Shown here: positions 54,251-61,310 of the stretch, piece after piece
Numbering within the stretch: the stretch's first letter is position 1
Layout of the letters: each line of letters starts with the position of its first letter
NCBI GenBank assembly: GCA_963923035.1
Contig: CAWUKT010000039.1
Span: 1-61,310 of the forward strand
Direction of reading: 5' to 3'
DNA length: 61,310 bases
Origin: CAWUKT01 sp963923035
Lineage (GTDB): Bacteria > Bacteroidota > Bacteroidia > J057 > JADKCL01
Program-made: the position numbers and the translations under genes
Notes under the pieces: generated by a model
The model's database searches: none
Seen by the model: the letters and a program-made list of their open reading frames with translations, nothing else
What the model was told of the DNA's origin: nothing

Positions 54251-54988
54251 TTAAAGGAGTCCCTTGTCAGCAAGAATTTCGACGAGCTTTTCGGCCTCGT
54301 CGGGATCGATGAGCTTCACGCCTTCGCGGGGCGGGGGAAGCTGGAGGTTGTCGGTAGAAACGGCAACCGGAGCGTCGACAGCGGCTTCTGTGGCCATAGG
54401 CTTGCGCTTGGCCATCATGATTCCACGCATATTCGGGATGCGCCACTCGGCGATGCCTTTCTGGCAGCTGACCACACAGGGAATAGAGGACTCAAGTTCC
54501 TCGTAACCACCGCTGACCTCCCGATGGAGCTTGGCGGTGTCACCTTCCACCTCAAGGTGGATGGCCTGTGAAACAAACGGCAAGCCCAGGTACTCGGCTA
54601 CCATGCCGGGGACTTCTGAGCTGTTGGTCGCGATGGATTCCTTTCCGAAAAAGATAAAATCGAACTCCTTGTCGCGGGCGTACTCGGCAATCTGCTTAGC
54701 GATGTACATCCGATCCTTAACGTCGGCGTCGATCCGGACAGCCCGGTCAGCACCGATGGCGAGGGCTTTGCGCAGGTTTTCTTCGACTTCAGGACCACCT
54801 ACGCACAGCACGACAATCTCGCCCTGGCCAGTTTGCTCCTTGAATTCGATGGCCCGCACCAGGCCGTACTCGTCGTAGGGATTGATAACGAAAGACACAC
54901 CGGTACCATCCAGGGCCTTACCGTCGGGAGTGTATTTAATTTTCGTAGTCGTATCAGGAACGCGCGCGATACAAACTAATGACTTCAT
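54251..54988 (-). CDS. etfB: Electron transfer flavoprotein beta subunit
   Basis: This is a 245-aa AMP-binding subunit of ETF. It starts MKSLVCIARVPDTTTKIKY and has FVINPYDEYGLVRAIEFKE, CVGGPEVEENLRKALAIGAD and IFFGKESIATNSSEVPGMVA, all family signatures. It is the first gene of the operon, with a well-placed Bacteroidetes promoter 29 nt upstream, and is followed by etfA. Confidence 0.96.
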   Translation of the reverse strand: MKSLVCIARVPDTTTKIKYTPDGKALDGTGVSFVINPYDEYGLVRAIEFKEQTGQGEIVVLCVGGPEVEENLRKALAIGADRAVRIDADVKDRMYIAKQIAEYARDKEFDFIFFGKESIATNSSEVPGMVAEYLGLPFVSQAIHLEVEGDTAKLHREVSGGYEELESSIPCVVSCQKGIAEWRIPNMRGIMMAKRKPMATEAAVDAPVAVSTDNLQLPPPREGVKLIDPDEAEKLVEILADKGLL

Positions 54989-55016
54989 GTAACCCTTATT
55001 TTTCTAAATTGGAGAA

Positions 55017-55047
55017 CAAAGTTATATAACGTTTTCAATGATACAAA
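55017..55047 (-). promoter_or_regulatory. Bacteroidetes-type promoter of the etfB operon
   Basis: On the minus strand TTTG (55047-55044) is followed after exactly 19 nt by TAACTTTG (55024-55017), the full TTTG-N19-TAnnTTTG consensus. The etfB ATG is 29 nt further on. This is the best promoter match I found. Confidence 0.72.
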
Positions 55048-55051
55048 GGAA

Positions 55052-55369
55052 ATGAATGATAAAAGGCTAGCCCAATTGACCGAAATGCAAGCGGCTGATC
55101 CGGACGATCCCTTTATCCAATATGCCATCGGGTTGGAGCACCTCAACGGGGGTGATATTTCCGTTGCCATCGAACGTTTCAAAGAACTCAGCACGGCCCA
55201 TCCGGACTACGTGCCTACCTATTACCAATTTGCCGTGGCCTTGGTTCAAACCGGTCAGGTCAATGAGGCGATCGGAGTACTAGAGCAGGGCATTGAGGTG
55301 GCTCAGAAGGCGGGAGAACGGAAGACGGTCAATGAACTCCGGATGATGCTGGAAGATTTAGAGGATTGA
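55052..55369 (+). CDS. Small TPR-repeat protein
   Basis: This is a 105-aa cytosolic protein made of about three tetratricopeptide-like helical pairs (DPFIQYAIGLEHLNGGDISV, AHPDYVPTYYQFAVALVQTG, EAIGVLEQGIEVAQKAGE). It presumably mediates protein-protein contacts. It is divergent from etfB, with 63 bp between the two starts, and is followed by non-coding DNA. Confidence 0.8.
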   Translation: MNDKRLAQLTEMQAADPDDPFIQYAIGLEHLNGGDISVAIERFKELSTAHPDYVPTYYQFAVALVQTGQVNEAIGVLEQGIEVAQKAGERKTVNELRMMLEDLED

Positions 55370-55400
55370 GGAGAATGGAGATAATGGGAAATGAGAAAAT

Positions 55401-55456
55401 GTGCGAATGTGCGAATGTGCGAATGTGCGAATGTGCGAATGTGCGAATGTGCAAAT
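55401..55456. repeat. Octanucleotide tandem repeat (GTGCGAAT)n
   Basis: Six exact copies of GTGCGAAT (55401-55448) are followed by one copy with a single change (GTGCAAAT). It lies just behind the TPR gene in a 280-bp intergenic region. It is a candidate slipped-strand variable locus; no coding frame uses it convincingly. Confidence 0.9.
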
Positions 55457-55605
55457 TCCCTTGGGGGAGTTTTGTGGTGGGGGGAAATGAAAGAAGAGTG
55501 CAAATTGGAAAATGAGCCAATATGAAAATTGAGTAAATGGGCAGACTTTAGCGGGATAGGTTTTGGTGGTTTATAAATGGTCGGGCAAATGAAGGGTGTA
55601 TGTCC

Positions 55606-55613
55606 TACTTTTG
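55606..55613 (+). promoter_or_regulatory. Candidate -7 element for the acetate kinase fusion gene
   Basis: TACTTTTG matches TAnnTTTG and lies 37 nt before the ATG at 55650. No convincing -33 TTTG at 19 nt spacing. Confidence 0.4.
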
Positions 55614-55649
55614 CGGCGTATCCCTTTACCTAGAAAACCATCCATCTCC

Positions 55650-57458
55650 ATGCACATATTGGTATTGAATGCCGGCAGTTCATCGGTCAAGGCCTCCGTG
55701 ATCGAGCACCAGACGGGTAAGCACGTCCTGACCATGGCCATTGAGCGGATCGACGAGGCCCATCCGGTCCTTCGTTTGAATGGCGAAGTCCAGGCCTGCC
55801 CCGGACCCGGCCATGCCGCCGCCCTCGCCCATGCCCTCCCCCTGATGGCCAACAAGCTCAATGGCACCCAACTCGCCGGAATCGGCCACCGGGTCGTCCA
55901 CGGCGGCGACCGCTTCTCCCATCCCGTCCGGATCACCGACGAAGTCGAACAGACCATTGAGGAGCTGAGTCCATTGGCCCCCTTGCACAACCCCGTCAAC
56001 CTCGAGGGAATCCGCATTGCCAAACACTGCTTCCCCGATTTGCCCCATATCGCTGTTTTTGACACGGCCTTCCACCAAACCCTCCCCCGTCGGGCCCGCC
56101 ACTATGCCCTGCCCGCCGAACTCAGTGAGAAATACGGCCTGCGCCGCTACGGTTTTCACGGCACCAGCCACCGCTACGTCGCCCAAATGGCCGCCGACTA
56201 CCTCCAAACCGATCTCCGCAACCTCCGCCTGATCACCTGCCACCTCGGCAATGGCGCCAGCATGACCGCCATTGAATACGGCCGCTCGGTGGAAACTTCG
56301 ATGGGCATGACCCCGCTGGAAGGCCTCGTCATGGGCACCCGCGTCGGCGACATCGATCCCGGCATCCTGCTCCGCCTCCTCCGGGAAGAGGACATCTCCA
56401 TCGACGACCTCGACCGCATCCTCAACCACGAAAGCGGCCTCAAGGGCATTTCCAAGCATTCCAACGACATGCGCGACATCATCGAGCGGGCCGCCAACGG
56501 CGATGAAGATTGCCGGATGGCCTTGCATGCCTTTTGCCACCGGATCCGGAAGTACATTGGCGCCTACGCCGCCGTGATGGATGGTGTCGATGCGATCGTG
56601 TTTACGGGGGGCATCGGGGAAAACAGCCCCACGGTCCGGAACCGCGTGACCCAGCGGCTGGACTTCCTGGGCGCGCTGTTGTGGGAAGACAAAAACCGGG
56701 ACGTCCAACTCAACGCGGAAACCCCGGTCGTAGACTTTGCCCGGCCCCATAGCCGGGTGCGCCTGCTGGCCGTGGCCACGGATGAAGCCCTGTCCATTGC
56801 CCGGCAGACCGCCAAACTGGTCAACGAAAAAGACCGGGTCAATATCATCCCCGAAATCCCCATTGCCATTTCCGCCCGCCACGTCCACCTCGACCAGGCC
56901 ACCGTCGAAAAGCTCTTCGGGGAAGGCCATGAACTGACGGTCCGCAATTACCTGTCCCAACCCGGCCAATTTGCCTGCGAGGAAACCGTCACCCTCGTCG
57001 GCCCCCGCAACCGGCTGGAAAAGGTGCGGGTCCTCGGTCCGGTCCGCAGCGTCTCCCAGGTCGAAGTCAGCCGCACCGATGAATTTTTCCTCGGGATTGA
57101 TGCCCCGGTCCGGGCCTCCGGCAAGATTGAGAATACGCCGGGAATCACCCTGGAAGGACCCGCGGGCCGCGTCGACCTGAAAGAAGGCCTGATTTGCGCG
57201 TGGCGCCATATCCACATGACCCCGGATGATGCCGAGATTTTTGAGGTGGTGGACAAGGACATTGTGGAGGTGGAAGTCCGCTCGGAGCAGCGAAGCCTGA
57301 CCTTTGGGAATGTGTTGGTGCGGGTCTCGGACAAATACAAGCTGGAGATGCACATTGATACGGACGAAGGAAATGCAGCGGAGATCAGGAGTGGAGCCAC
57401 CGGGGCGCTGGTGGCAGGGGAAGGCAAGGCATTTTTGAAGCGGAAAAGGCTGAGGTAA
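55650..57458 (+). CDS. Acetate kinase fused to PduL-type phosphotransacylase
   Basis: This is a 602-aa two-domain enzyme. Residues 1 to about 385 are a complete acetate/propionate kinase: LNAGSSSVK, GHRVVHGGDRF, FDTAFHQTLP, RYGFHGTSHRY, CHLGNGASM and VFTGGIGENS are all present. Residues about 405-602 are a PduL-like phosphotransacylase: ISARHVHLD, GLICAWRHIHMTPDDA with its metal-binding His pair, and MHIDTDEGNAA. Together they would convert acetyl-CoA plus phosphate plus ADP to acetate, CoA and ATP, or the reverse. The start at 55650 is set by the kinase N-terminus; the longer open frame adds 18 unrelated residues. Separate genes are the usual arrangement; here both steps are in one chain, which may channel acetyl phosphate (inference). 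No microcompartment genes nearby. Confidence 0.93.
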   Translation: MHILVLNAGSSSVKASVIEHQTGKHVLTMAIERIDEAHPVLRLNGEVQACPGPGHAAALAHALPLMANKLNGTQLAGIGHRVVHGGDRFSHPVRITDEVEQTIEELSPLAPLHNPVNLEGIRIAKHCFPDLPHIAVFDTAFHQTLPRRARHYALPAELSEKYGLRRYGFHGTSHRYVAQMAADYLQTDLRNLRLITCHLGNGASMTAIEYGRSVETSMGMTPLEGLVMGTRVGDIDPGILLRLLREEDISIDDLDRILNHESGLKGISKHSNDMRDIIERAANGDEDCRMALHAFCHRIRKYIGAYAAVMDGVDAIVFTGGIGENSPTVRNRVTQRLDFLGALLWEDKNRDVQLNAETPVVDFARPHSRVRLLAVATDEALSIARQTAKLVNEKDRVNIIPEIPIAISARHVHLDQATVEKLFGEGHELTVRNYLSQPGQFACEETVTLVGPRNRLEKVRVLGPVRSVSQVEVSRTDEFFLGIDAPVRASGKIENTPGITLEGPAGRVDLKEGLICAWRHIHMTPDDAEIFEVVDKDIVEVEVRSEQRSLTFGNVLVRVSDKYKLEMHIDTDEGNAAEIRSGATGALVAGEGKAFLKRKRLR

Positions 57459-57556
57459 GTGGGGGCAGGCTTGCGCAGTGGTACTATCCACTACTTTCAC
57501 CCGAACCGGATGGCACTGCTTAGCAACTCGTAGTTTTGAAGCAGGACGAGGGGGCC

Positions 57557-58579
57557 TCAGAACAGGTCCACTCCCAACTCCTTCAAAATATCATGGGTGA
57601 ACTTGGCCAGGGGCCGTTCGTGGAAGTCTTTGGGGTCGGGATAATTGCCGAAATAGAACCGGTAAAACTCCTTCCGGTCAATTGAGAGGCCCTCTCCTTG
57701 TAAAAGGTTTTCCAGATGAGCATAGTAATAAGACGAGTTTTCATCGGTCTTCTCAATCAGTTCATCCAGGTGGTCCTGGTGGGCAGTTTTGTACAGTTCT
57801 TCCAGTTTGAGGGCTTTGATATGTTTTTCTGCATCAGCGCCCCCTTTTAAACTCACCTGATAACCCCACTCATTGCTTTTCAGATCGAACTCAACTGAAA
57901 AAGCTGCATCTTCGTGAATCCCCTGGATATACGGATTGGTCATTTCTTCATACTTACTCGACTTCCTTTGGTTGCAGTTGGCGCAGACGGGGATGAGGTT
58001 GTAGAGACAAAGGGCAAATTGGGGGTAGGTACTTTTGGGGTAGAAATGGTCGATTTGAGGGCGGACGATCCCTTCCCCACCATTGGACAAAATCGTATTG
58101 ACATACTGCCGGTTGCAATAGGGACATACATCAACTCCCAATTCCTTAGTAAGGTCATAAGGACCGAAAAAATAATCTGCCTCGGACTTATCGCTCCATC
58201 TGGTATATGGAAAAATAAACTTTAACAAAGTCCTTACATTGTCGGAAAAGACGAAAACTGCATATTTTTCCGAAATGATTTCTGGATCTGCAAGCAGGAA
58301 TTTCTTAACCTGCTCCCGTTTAGCAAAAAACTGATCTGCAAATTCTTGGAAATCGGGGCAATTAAGAGCAACCAGATAGAATCTCCTCCACTTCCTCAGT
58401 TGTTTTCGATCCGTCCTGTCGAGATTGATCTTCTTTCCAGGCAGATTGTCGGATCTCTTCCCATAAATTAAGAACTGAATCCTTCCCCACACCATATCCA
58501 ACACCCCCGTTTTTCCATCTTTCCCCTCCGTAAACCACTCTTCCAGTTTTTCCCTATCGCTAACCTCAATCTTGACCAT
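57557..58579 (-). CDS. HNH endonuclease, PtuB-like partner of a Septu-type system
   Basis: This is a 340-aa protein. A clear HNH zinc-finger nuclease lies at about residues 150-205: CPYCNRQY (first Cys pair), IDHFYPKS (the catalytic His), LYNLIPVC and CANCNQRKS (second Cys pair). The rest is helical and unassigned. The ATG overlaps the end of the ATPase gene by 14 nt. An ABC-type ATPase plus HNH nuclease is the layout of Septu (PtuA-PtuB) phage-defence systems, in which the nuclease is controlled by the ATPase. Because the ATPase gene is interrupted, this nuclease may be silent or uncontrolled. Confidence 0.85.
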   Translation of the reverse strand: MVKIEVSDREKLEEWFTEGKDGKTGVLDMVWGRIQFLIYGKRSDNLPGKKINLDRTDRKQLRKWRRFYLVALNCPDFQEFADQFFAKREQVKKFLLADPEIISEKYAVFVFSDNVRTLLKFIFPYTRWSDKSEADYFFGPYDLTKELGVDVCPYCNRQYVNTILSNGGEGIVRPQIDHFYPKSTYPQFALCLYNLIPVCANCNQRKSSKYEEMTNPYIQGIHEDAAFSVEFDLKSNEWGYQVSLKGGADAEKHIKALKLEELYKTAHQDHLDELIEKTDENSSYYYAHLENLLQGEGLSIDRKEFYRFYFGNYPDPKDFHERPLAKFTHDILKELGVDLF

Positions 58580-60749
58580 CTTCTCCCTCCTTTCCTTTGA
58601 TTTGATTGATCTCTTCCTCAGCCTTCTTCATCCGATCCTGCAATTTCTTCATTACCTTTTCCAATTGAGTCAGTCGACTCTCATCCTTCTCGTCCAACTG
58701 TTGAATCAATTTTCGGCGGATGAAATCCTCTCCGATCTGATCGAGCTGCCTGCGTAACTTTTCATATTCCTTCTTCACTCCATTGAAATCGTTCACCCGA
58801 CCGATCAAGTCCTTGATCTTACGATTGGCAAATTCCCCCAACAGATTCTTCCCCAAGAACTGCGTGTCGGTGAAGATCTTGTGGATATTCGCGCCGAAAG
58901 TGTTGGCCATTCCATCGGGAGGCACGACTTCCGCGGTCCATTTCCGATGGGGATCATTCCGTTTTTCCTTTCGTCGGAGAAAAACCAAATGCTCCTTGGG
59001 CAGGTCGGCGCAGACAAAAGGAGAATGGGAAGTGAGGATGAGCTGGATTTTTCGGTTGGGGAAAATGGCGGGGAGGCCTTGGACGAGCCAATGAAGGAGC
59101 TTTTGCTGCCATTTGGGGTGCATGACCGTGTCCGGCTCATCTAGAAGGAGGAGAAGGGGGCGGTCGGAAATGGCTTCATTCTTTTCCTCGGAAGGCTTTC
59201 TCCCTTGAGAATCCTGTATCCTCCCTTCAACCCAATGCAATCTTGAGAATAAATTTAGATAGTACTTTTCCCCCGCGGATAGGATTTCTGGTCCCCAATT
59301 GAAACGGATCGGAAAAGAAGCTCCTTGAGCGAGAGCATCCACGAAAAAATGCACCAAAGTTTGGGGGGAACTCTTCATCACAATGTCTCCATTCTCTTTT
59401 TTATGGGCAATCCTAAAAGTTAAACTCCAGTTGTTGTTATTGGCACCTATTTCCAGACTTTCTTCAAACAGCGAATCCAACTTCAAAAGCAATTGATACC
59501 ACTTGTAAGCCTGTTCAATATTTGTTGAGAGATTTTTGATCTCTATTTTTCTTTGCCAGTTTTTACTTTCGTCAATGGTTCCATGTCCATTCATTGCCTT
59601 TTCAACTATCTTTTCCCAGCGGTCTTCCCAACCATTCTCAAAGACATTACCTATTTTCCTTTTGTAGTTCTCCAATGATTTCATCAAGTCTCCTATGCTC
59701 CTCTCTGCTTCATCAGTAGTTCTGGGAAATTCAAAAGTCAATTGGACCTCTATAAGCAATTGATGGAAGATCTTTTCTGCTATATCTGGAAAGGTGTACT
59801 TCTGCTCAGCTACAAGATGGTACCAATATCGCGCCCACGCCCAACTGGCCTTAAAAATTTTGTAAAACTCTGTGTTTCCAAATCCAATCCGTTTGAACGT
59901 TCGGTTTGCGGTCTTAAATGAATCACGGAATTCCCGTACCATTAGATACATATTCTGTCCTTCTCCCACCGAATGGGTTCCTTGATATTCCTGCCCAAAA
60001 CTCCCTAAACCTAGAGAATGAAATGAGAATGTTAATTGGGTGGGCAGATCAAAACCTCGGTTCTTTGGATTTCTTACGGAATACATCCAATTCAAAACCC
60101 ACTGAACTTCATGGGTTTGATATAAGTCAAAAACATTTACAACAGGCCCTGTCTCATTTATCAGTAAGGCATTGGTTGATACATTAAAAGCAAACCCACA
60201 GTCATCTTCCTCTTGAACAAGAGTACCATATCCTCCTCTTTCCCCGGTGAAAATTGGGGATGAAAACAAACGAATTGGCAATCTATTGAGAAGAGGTCTG
60301 TACTTTCCATTCTCCTCTTCGGTTCCATAAATTAGTTCCAACGGGACCCCGCTTATATTCTCAACGTTTAACTCTTCTTCCCATTCAGACGGGATAAGGA
60401 CTGTCAGCTCTTCACCTTCCCTTTTGCCATTTCCCCATATCCAAATATTGTGTTCTTCAGGAAAACTGTTTATCCCCGAATCGACACACTGCCAAATCCG
60501 CCGCAAGACCGAGGTCTTCCCCGCCCCGTTCTACCCCACCAGCCCCGTCACCTCCAACAATGGCCAATCCTTCTTACCTTCCAGATTGAAAAACTCACCG
60601 CCCAAGCCGTTTCGTTTCGCAATGGCCAACCGCGTCGGGCGGCTGTTTTCATCCGTCTCCGCCACCTTCACCCAATACCGCGAACTGAAGTTCACGCCTT
60701 GGTTCTCCAAAAGCCCCATTTCATTCGACCACAGGTAGATCAGTTCCAT
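58566..60749 (-). pseudogene. ABC-type ATPase (PtuA/Septu-like), interrupted by amber in Walker A
   Basis: Reading from the ATG at 60749 gives 72 codons, a TAG (60531-60533), then about 654 more codons in the same frame. The TAG sits inside the P-loop: GLVG-stop-NGAGKTS, where a Lys, Glu, Gln or similar residue is expected. The remainder has the other ABC/SMC-type motifs: LSAGEKYYLNLFSRL near residue 488, Walker B LLLLDEPD near 535 and a switch region LTSHSPFVC. The C-terminal 90 residues are a coiled coil. Without readthrough neither part could bind ATP. One base change would restore the gene, so it is either a fresh pseudogene, a suppressed gene or a sequencing error. The downstream fragment has no ATG near the break (TTG at best). 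Confidence 0.8.
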
Positions 60750-60785
60750 AACGACAATTTTCGTTAACGTTTATTTGTGCTTCCA

Positions 60786-60819
60786 CAAATATAGCTGCCC
60801 CCACCTGACATATTCCCAA
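60786..60819 (-). promoter_or_regulatory. Candidate promoter of the Septu-like pair
   Basis: TATATTTG (minus strand, 60793-60786) fits TAnnTTTG, 37 nt before the ATG, with TTG 23 nt further upstream as a weak -33. Confidence 0.4.
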
Positions 60820-61310
60820 TCTTTTTACACCAAAGGTCAACTATCCAAACTTAGCTCTGCAGCTTGTCTCTTGCCAAACCACCCGATCTACTTGAAACTC
60901 GCAGCGCCCAAGGCTGAACTCCGCCCTCCCCAACCCAAGGTCGGCGCGCCCAACCCTTTGCTCCCTCCCCCCAAGGGCCGGGTCAAACATACCCAGCCCA
61001 ATACTCTACTGCCCCAACTGGCCCCCAGGCTTTCCCAGCGCCGCCACCAACCTTTTCCCACATCGCCCCCGCTACCGCCCGGTGATTCTCCAGGCTTCTT
61101 CAACCAAATGGCGGATGCGTCCAGCGCGCCCCATGGCCCTTTCCAGGGCCTTCATTGGACCAGCCCGGCAACCCAGCGGGCACGCCCACCTCGAAGCCGA
61201 GTAAGCCCGCCCCAAGGCTGGGTCCCCCCAAAGGTCCATTGGGCAAGCCCAGCCTCTTGCTGGGCAGGCCCGCTTGGCCGCTGGACGCGCCCGGCCCACC
61301 TTTGGGCATG
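60820..61310. other. G/C-skewed, repeat-like region without a convincing gene
   Basis: From about 60880 on, the plus strand is C-rich and full of short recurring elements of the type CCCAAGGCTGGG, CCCAGCC and GGGCAAGCCC, many of them inverted relative to each other. Open frames here give low-complexity Gly/Pro/Arg-rich translations with no domain. It could be a degenerate repeat cluster; it ends at the window edge. Confidence 0.45.

Noticed and set aside
55401..55456. Possible CRISPR array
   Set aside because: Repeats are 8 nt and directly adjacent, with no spacers; it is a simple tandem repeat.
55680..57500. 606-codon minus-strand frame over the acetate kinase fusion
   Set aside because: Shadow of the AckA-PduL gene, no signature of its own.
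60888..61309. Gly/Pro/Arg-rich minus-strand frames at the end of the window
   Set aside because: Low-complexity translation, mutually overlapping in different frames, no start context.
1..61310. tRNA, rRNA, integrase or transposase genes
   Set aside because: None recognised by eye; small RNA genes could be missed without a covariance search.

Overview
The window looks like a chromosomal segment of a Bacteroidota bacterium, probably from the Saprospiria (Lewinella-like) group. The reasons are: type IX secretion (T9SS) cargo with CHU_C-type and type A C-terminal sorting domains, two PorP/SprF-family outer-membrane proteins, promoters of the Bacteroidetes TTTG-N19-TAnnTTTG type, and weak Shine-Dalgarno sites. 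No rRNA, tRNA, CRISPR array or transposase was recognised. The genus-level guess is inference.

Region 1 (1-8.9 kb, minus strand) holds a metzincin-like lipoprotein protease, then a compact oxidative operon. The operon has a two-module membrane protein broken by two in-frame stops, a DyP-type heme peroxidase and a cytochrome P450. A small secreted protein, an ACE-like M2 dipeptidyl carboxypeptidase lipoprotein and a voltage-gated K+ channel follow.

Region 2 (8.9-37 kb, minus) is a cell-surface block: a glycine-rich secreted protein, a T9SS type A cargo, and two consecutive pairs of large CHU_C (type B) cargo plus an unusually long PorP/SprF-like protein. One cargo is about 6,049 residues long and carries eleven tandem units of about 430 aa, each with a LamG-like part.

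Region 3 (37-48 kb, minus) is the most interesting part. In transcription order it encodes an unknown 223-aa protein, an AAA+ ATPase like those of contractile injection loci, a membrane-anchored M23 peptidase, an E1/ThiF-like activating enzyme, a YukD-like ubiquitin-like protein ending in Gly, an E2 with HPN and a candidate catalytic Cys, a single-pass envelope protein, and a vWA/multi-TM/FHA-like protein. I read this as a candidate ubiquitin-like conjugation system tied to an envelope-spanning assembly. No deconjugating protease is seen nearby.

Region 4 (48.4-57.5 kb) is mostly housekeeping. On the plus strand there is a translationally coupled run (two-TM protein, GT1-type glycosyltransferase, 31-aa membrane peptide, DUF1295 protein). 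On the minus strand is an etfB-etfA-bifunctional nuclease-nucleoside transporter operon with a good Bacteroidetes promoter. A TPR protein and a single-chain acetate kinase-PduL fusion follow on the plus strand.

Region 5 (57.5-61.3 kb) carries a Septu-like defence pair (ABC-type ATPase plus HNH nuclease). The ATPase has an amber codon inside its Walker A motif. The window ends in a G/C-skewed, repeat-like stretch with no convincing gene.
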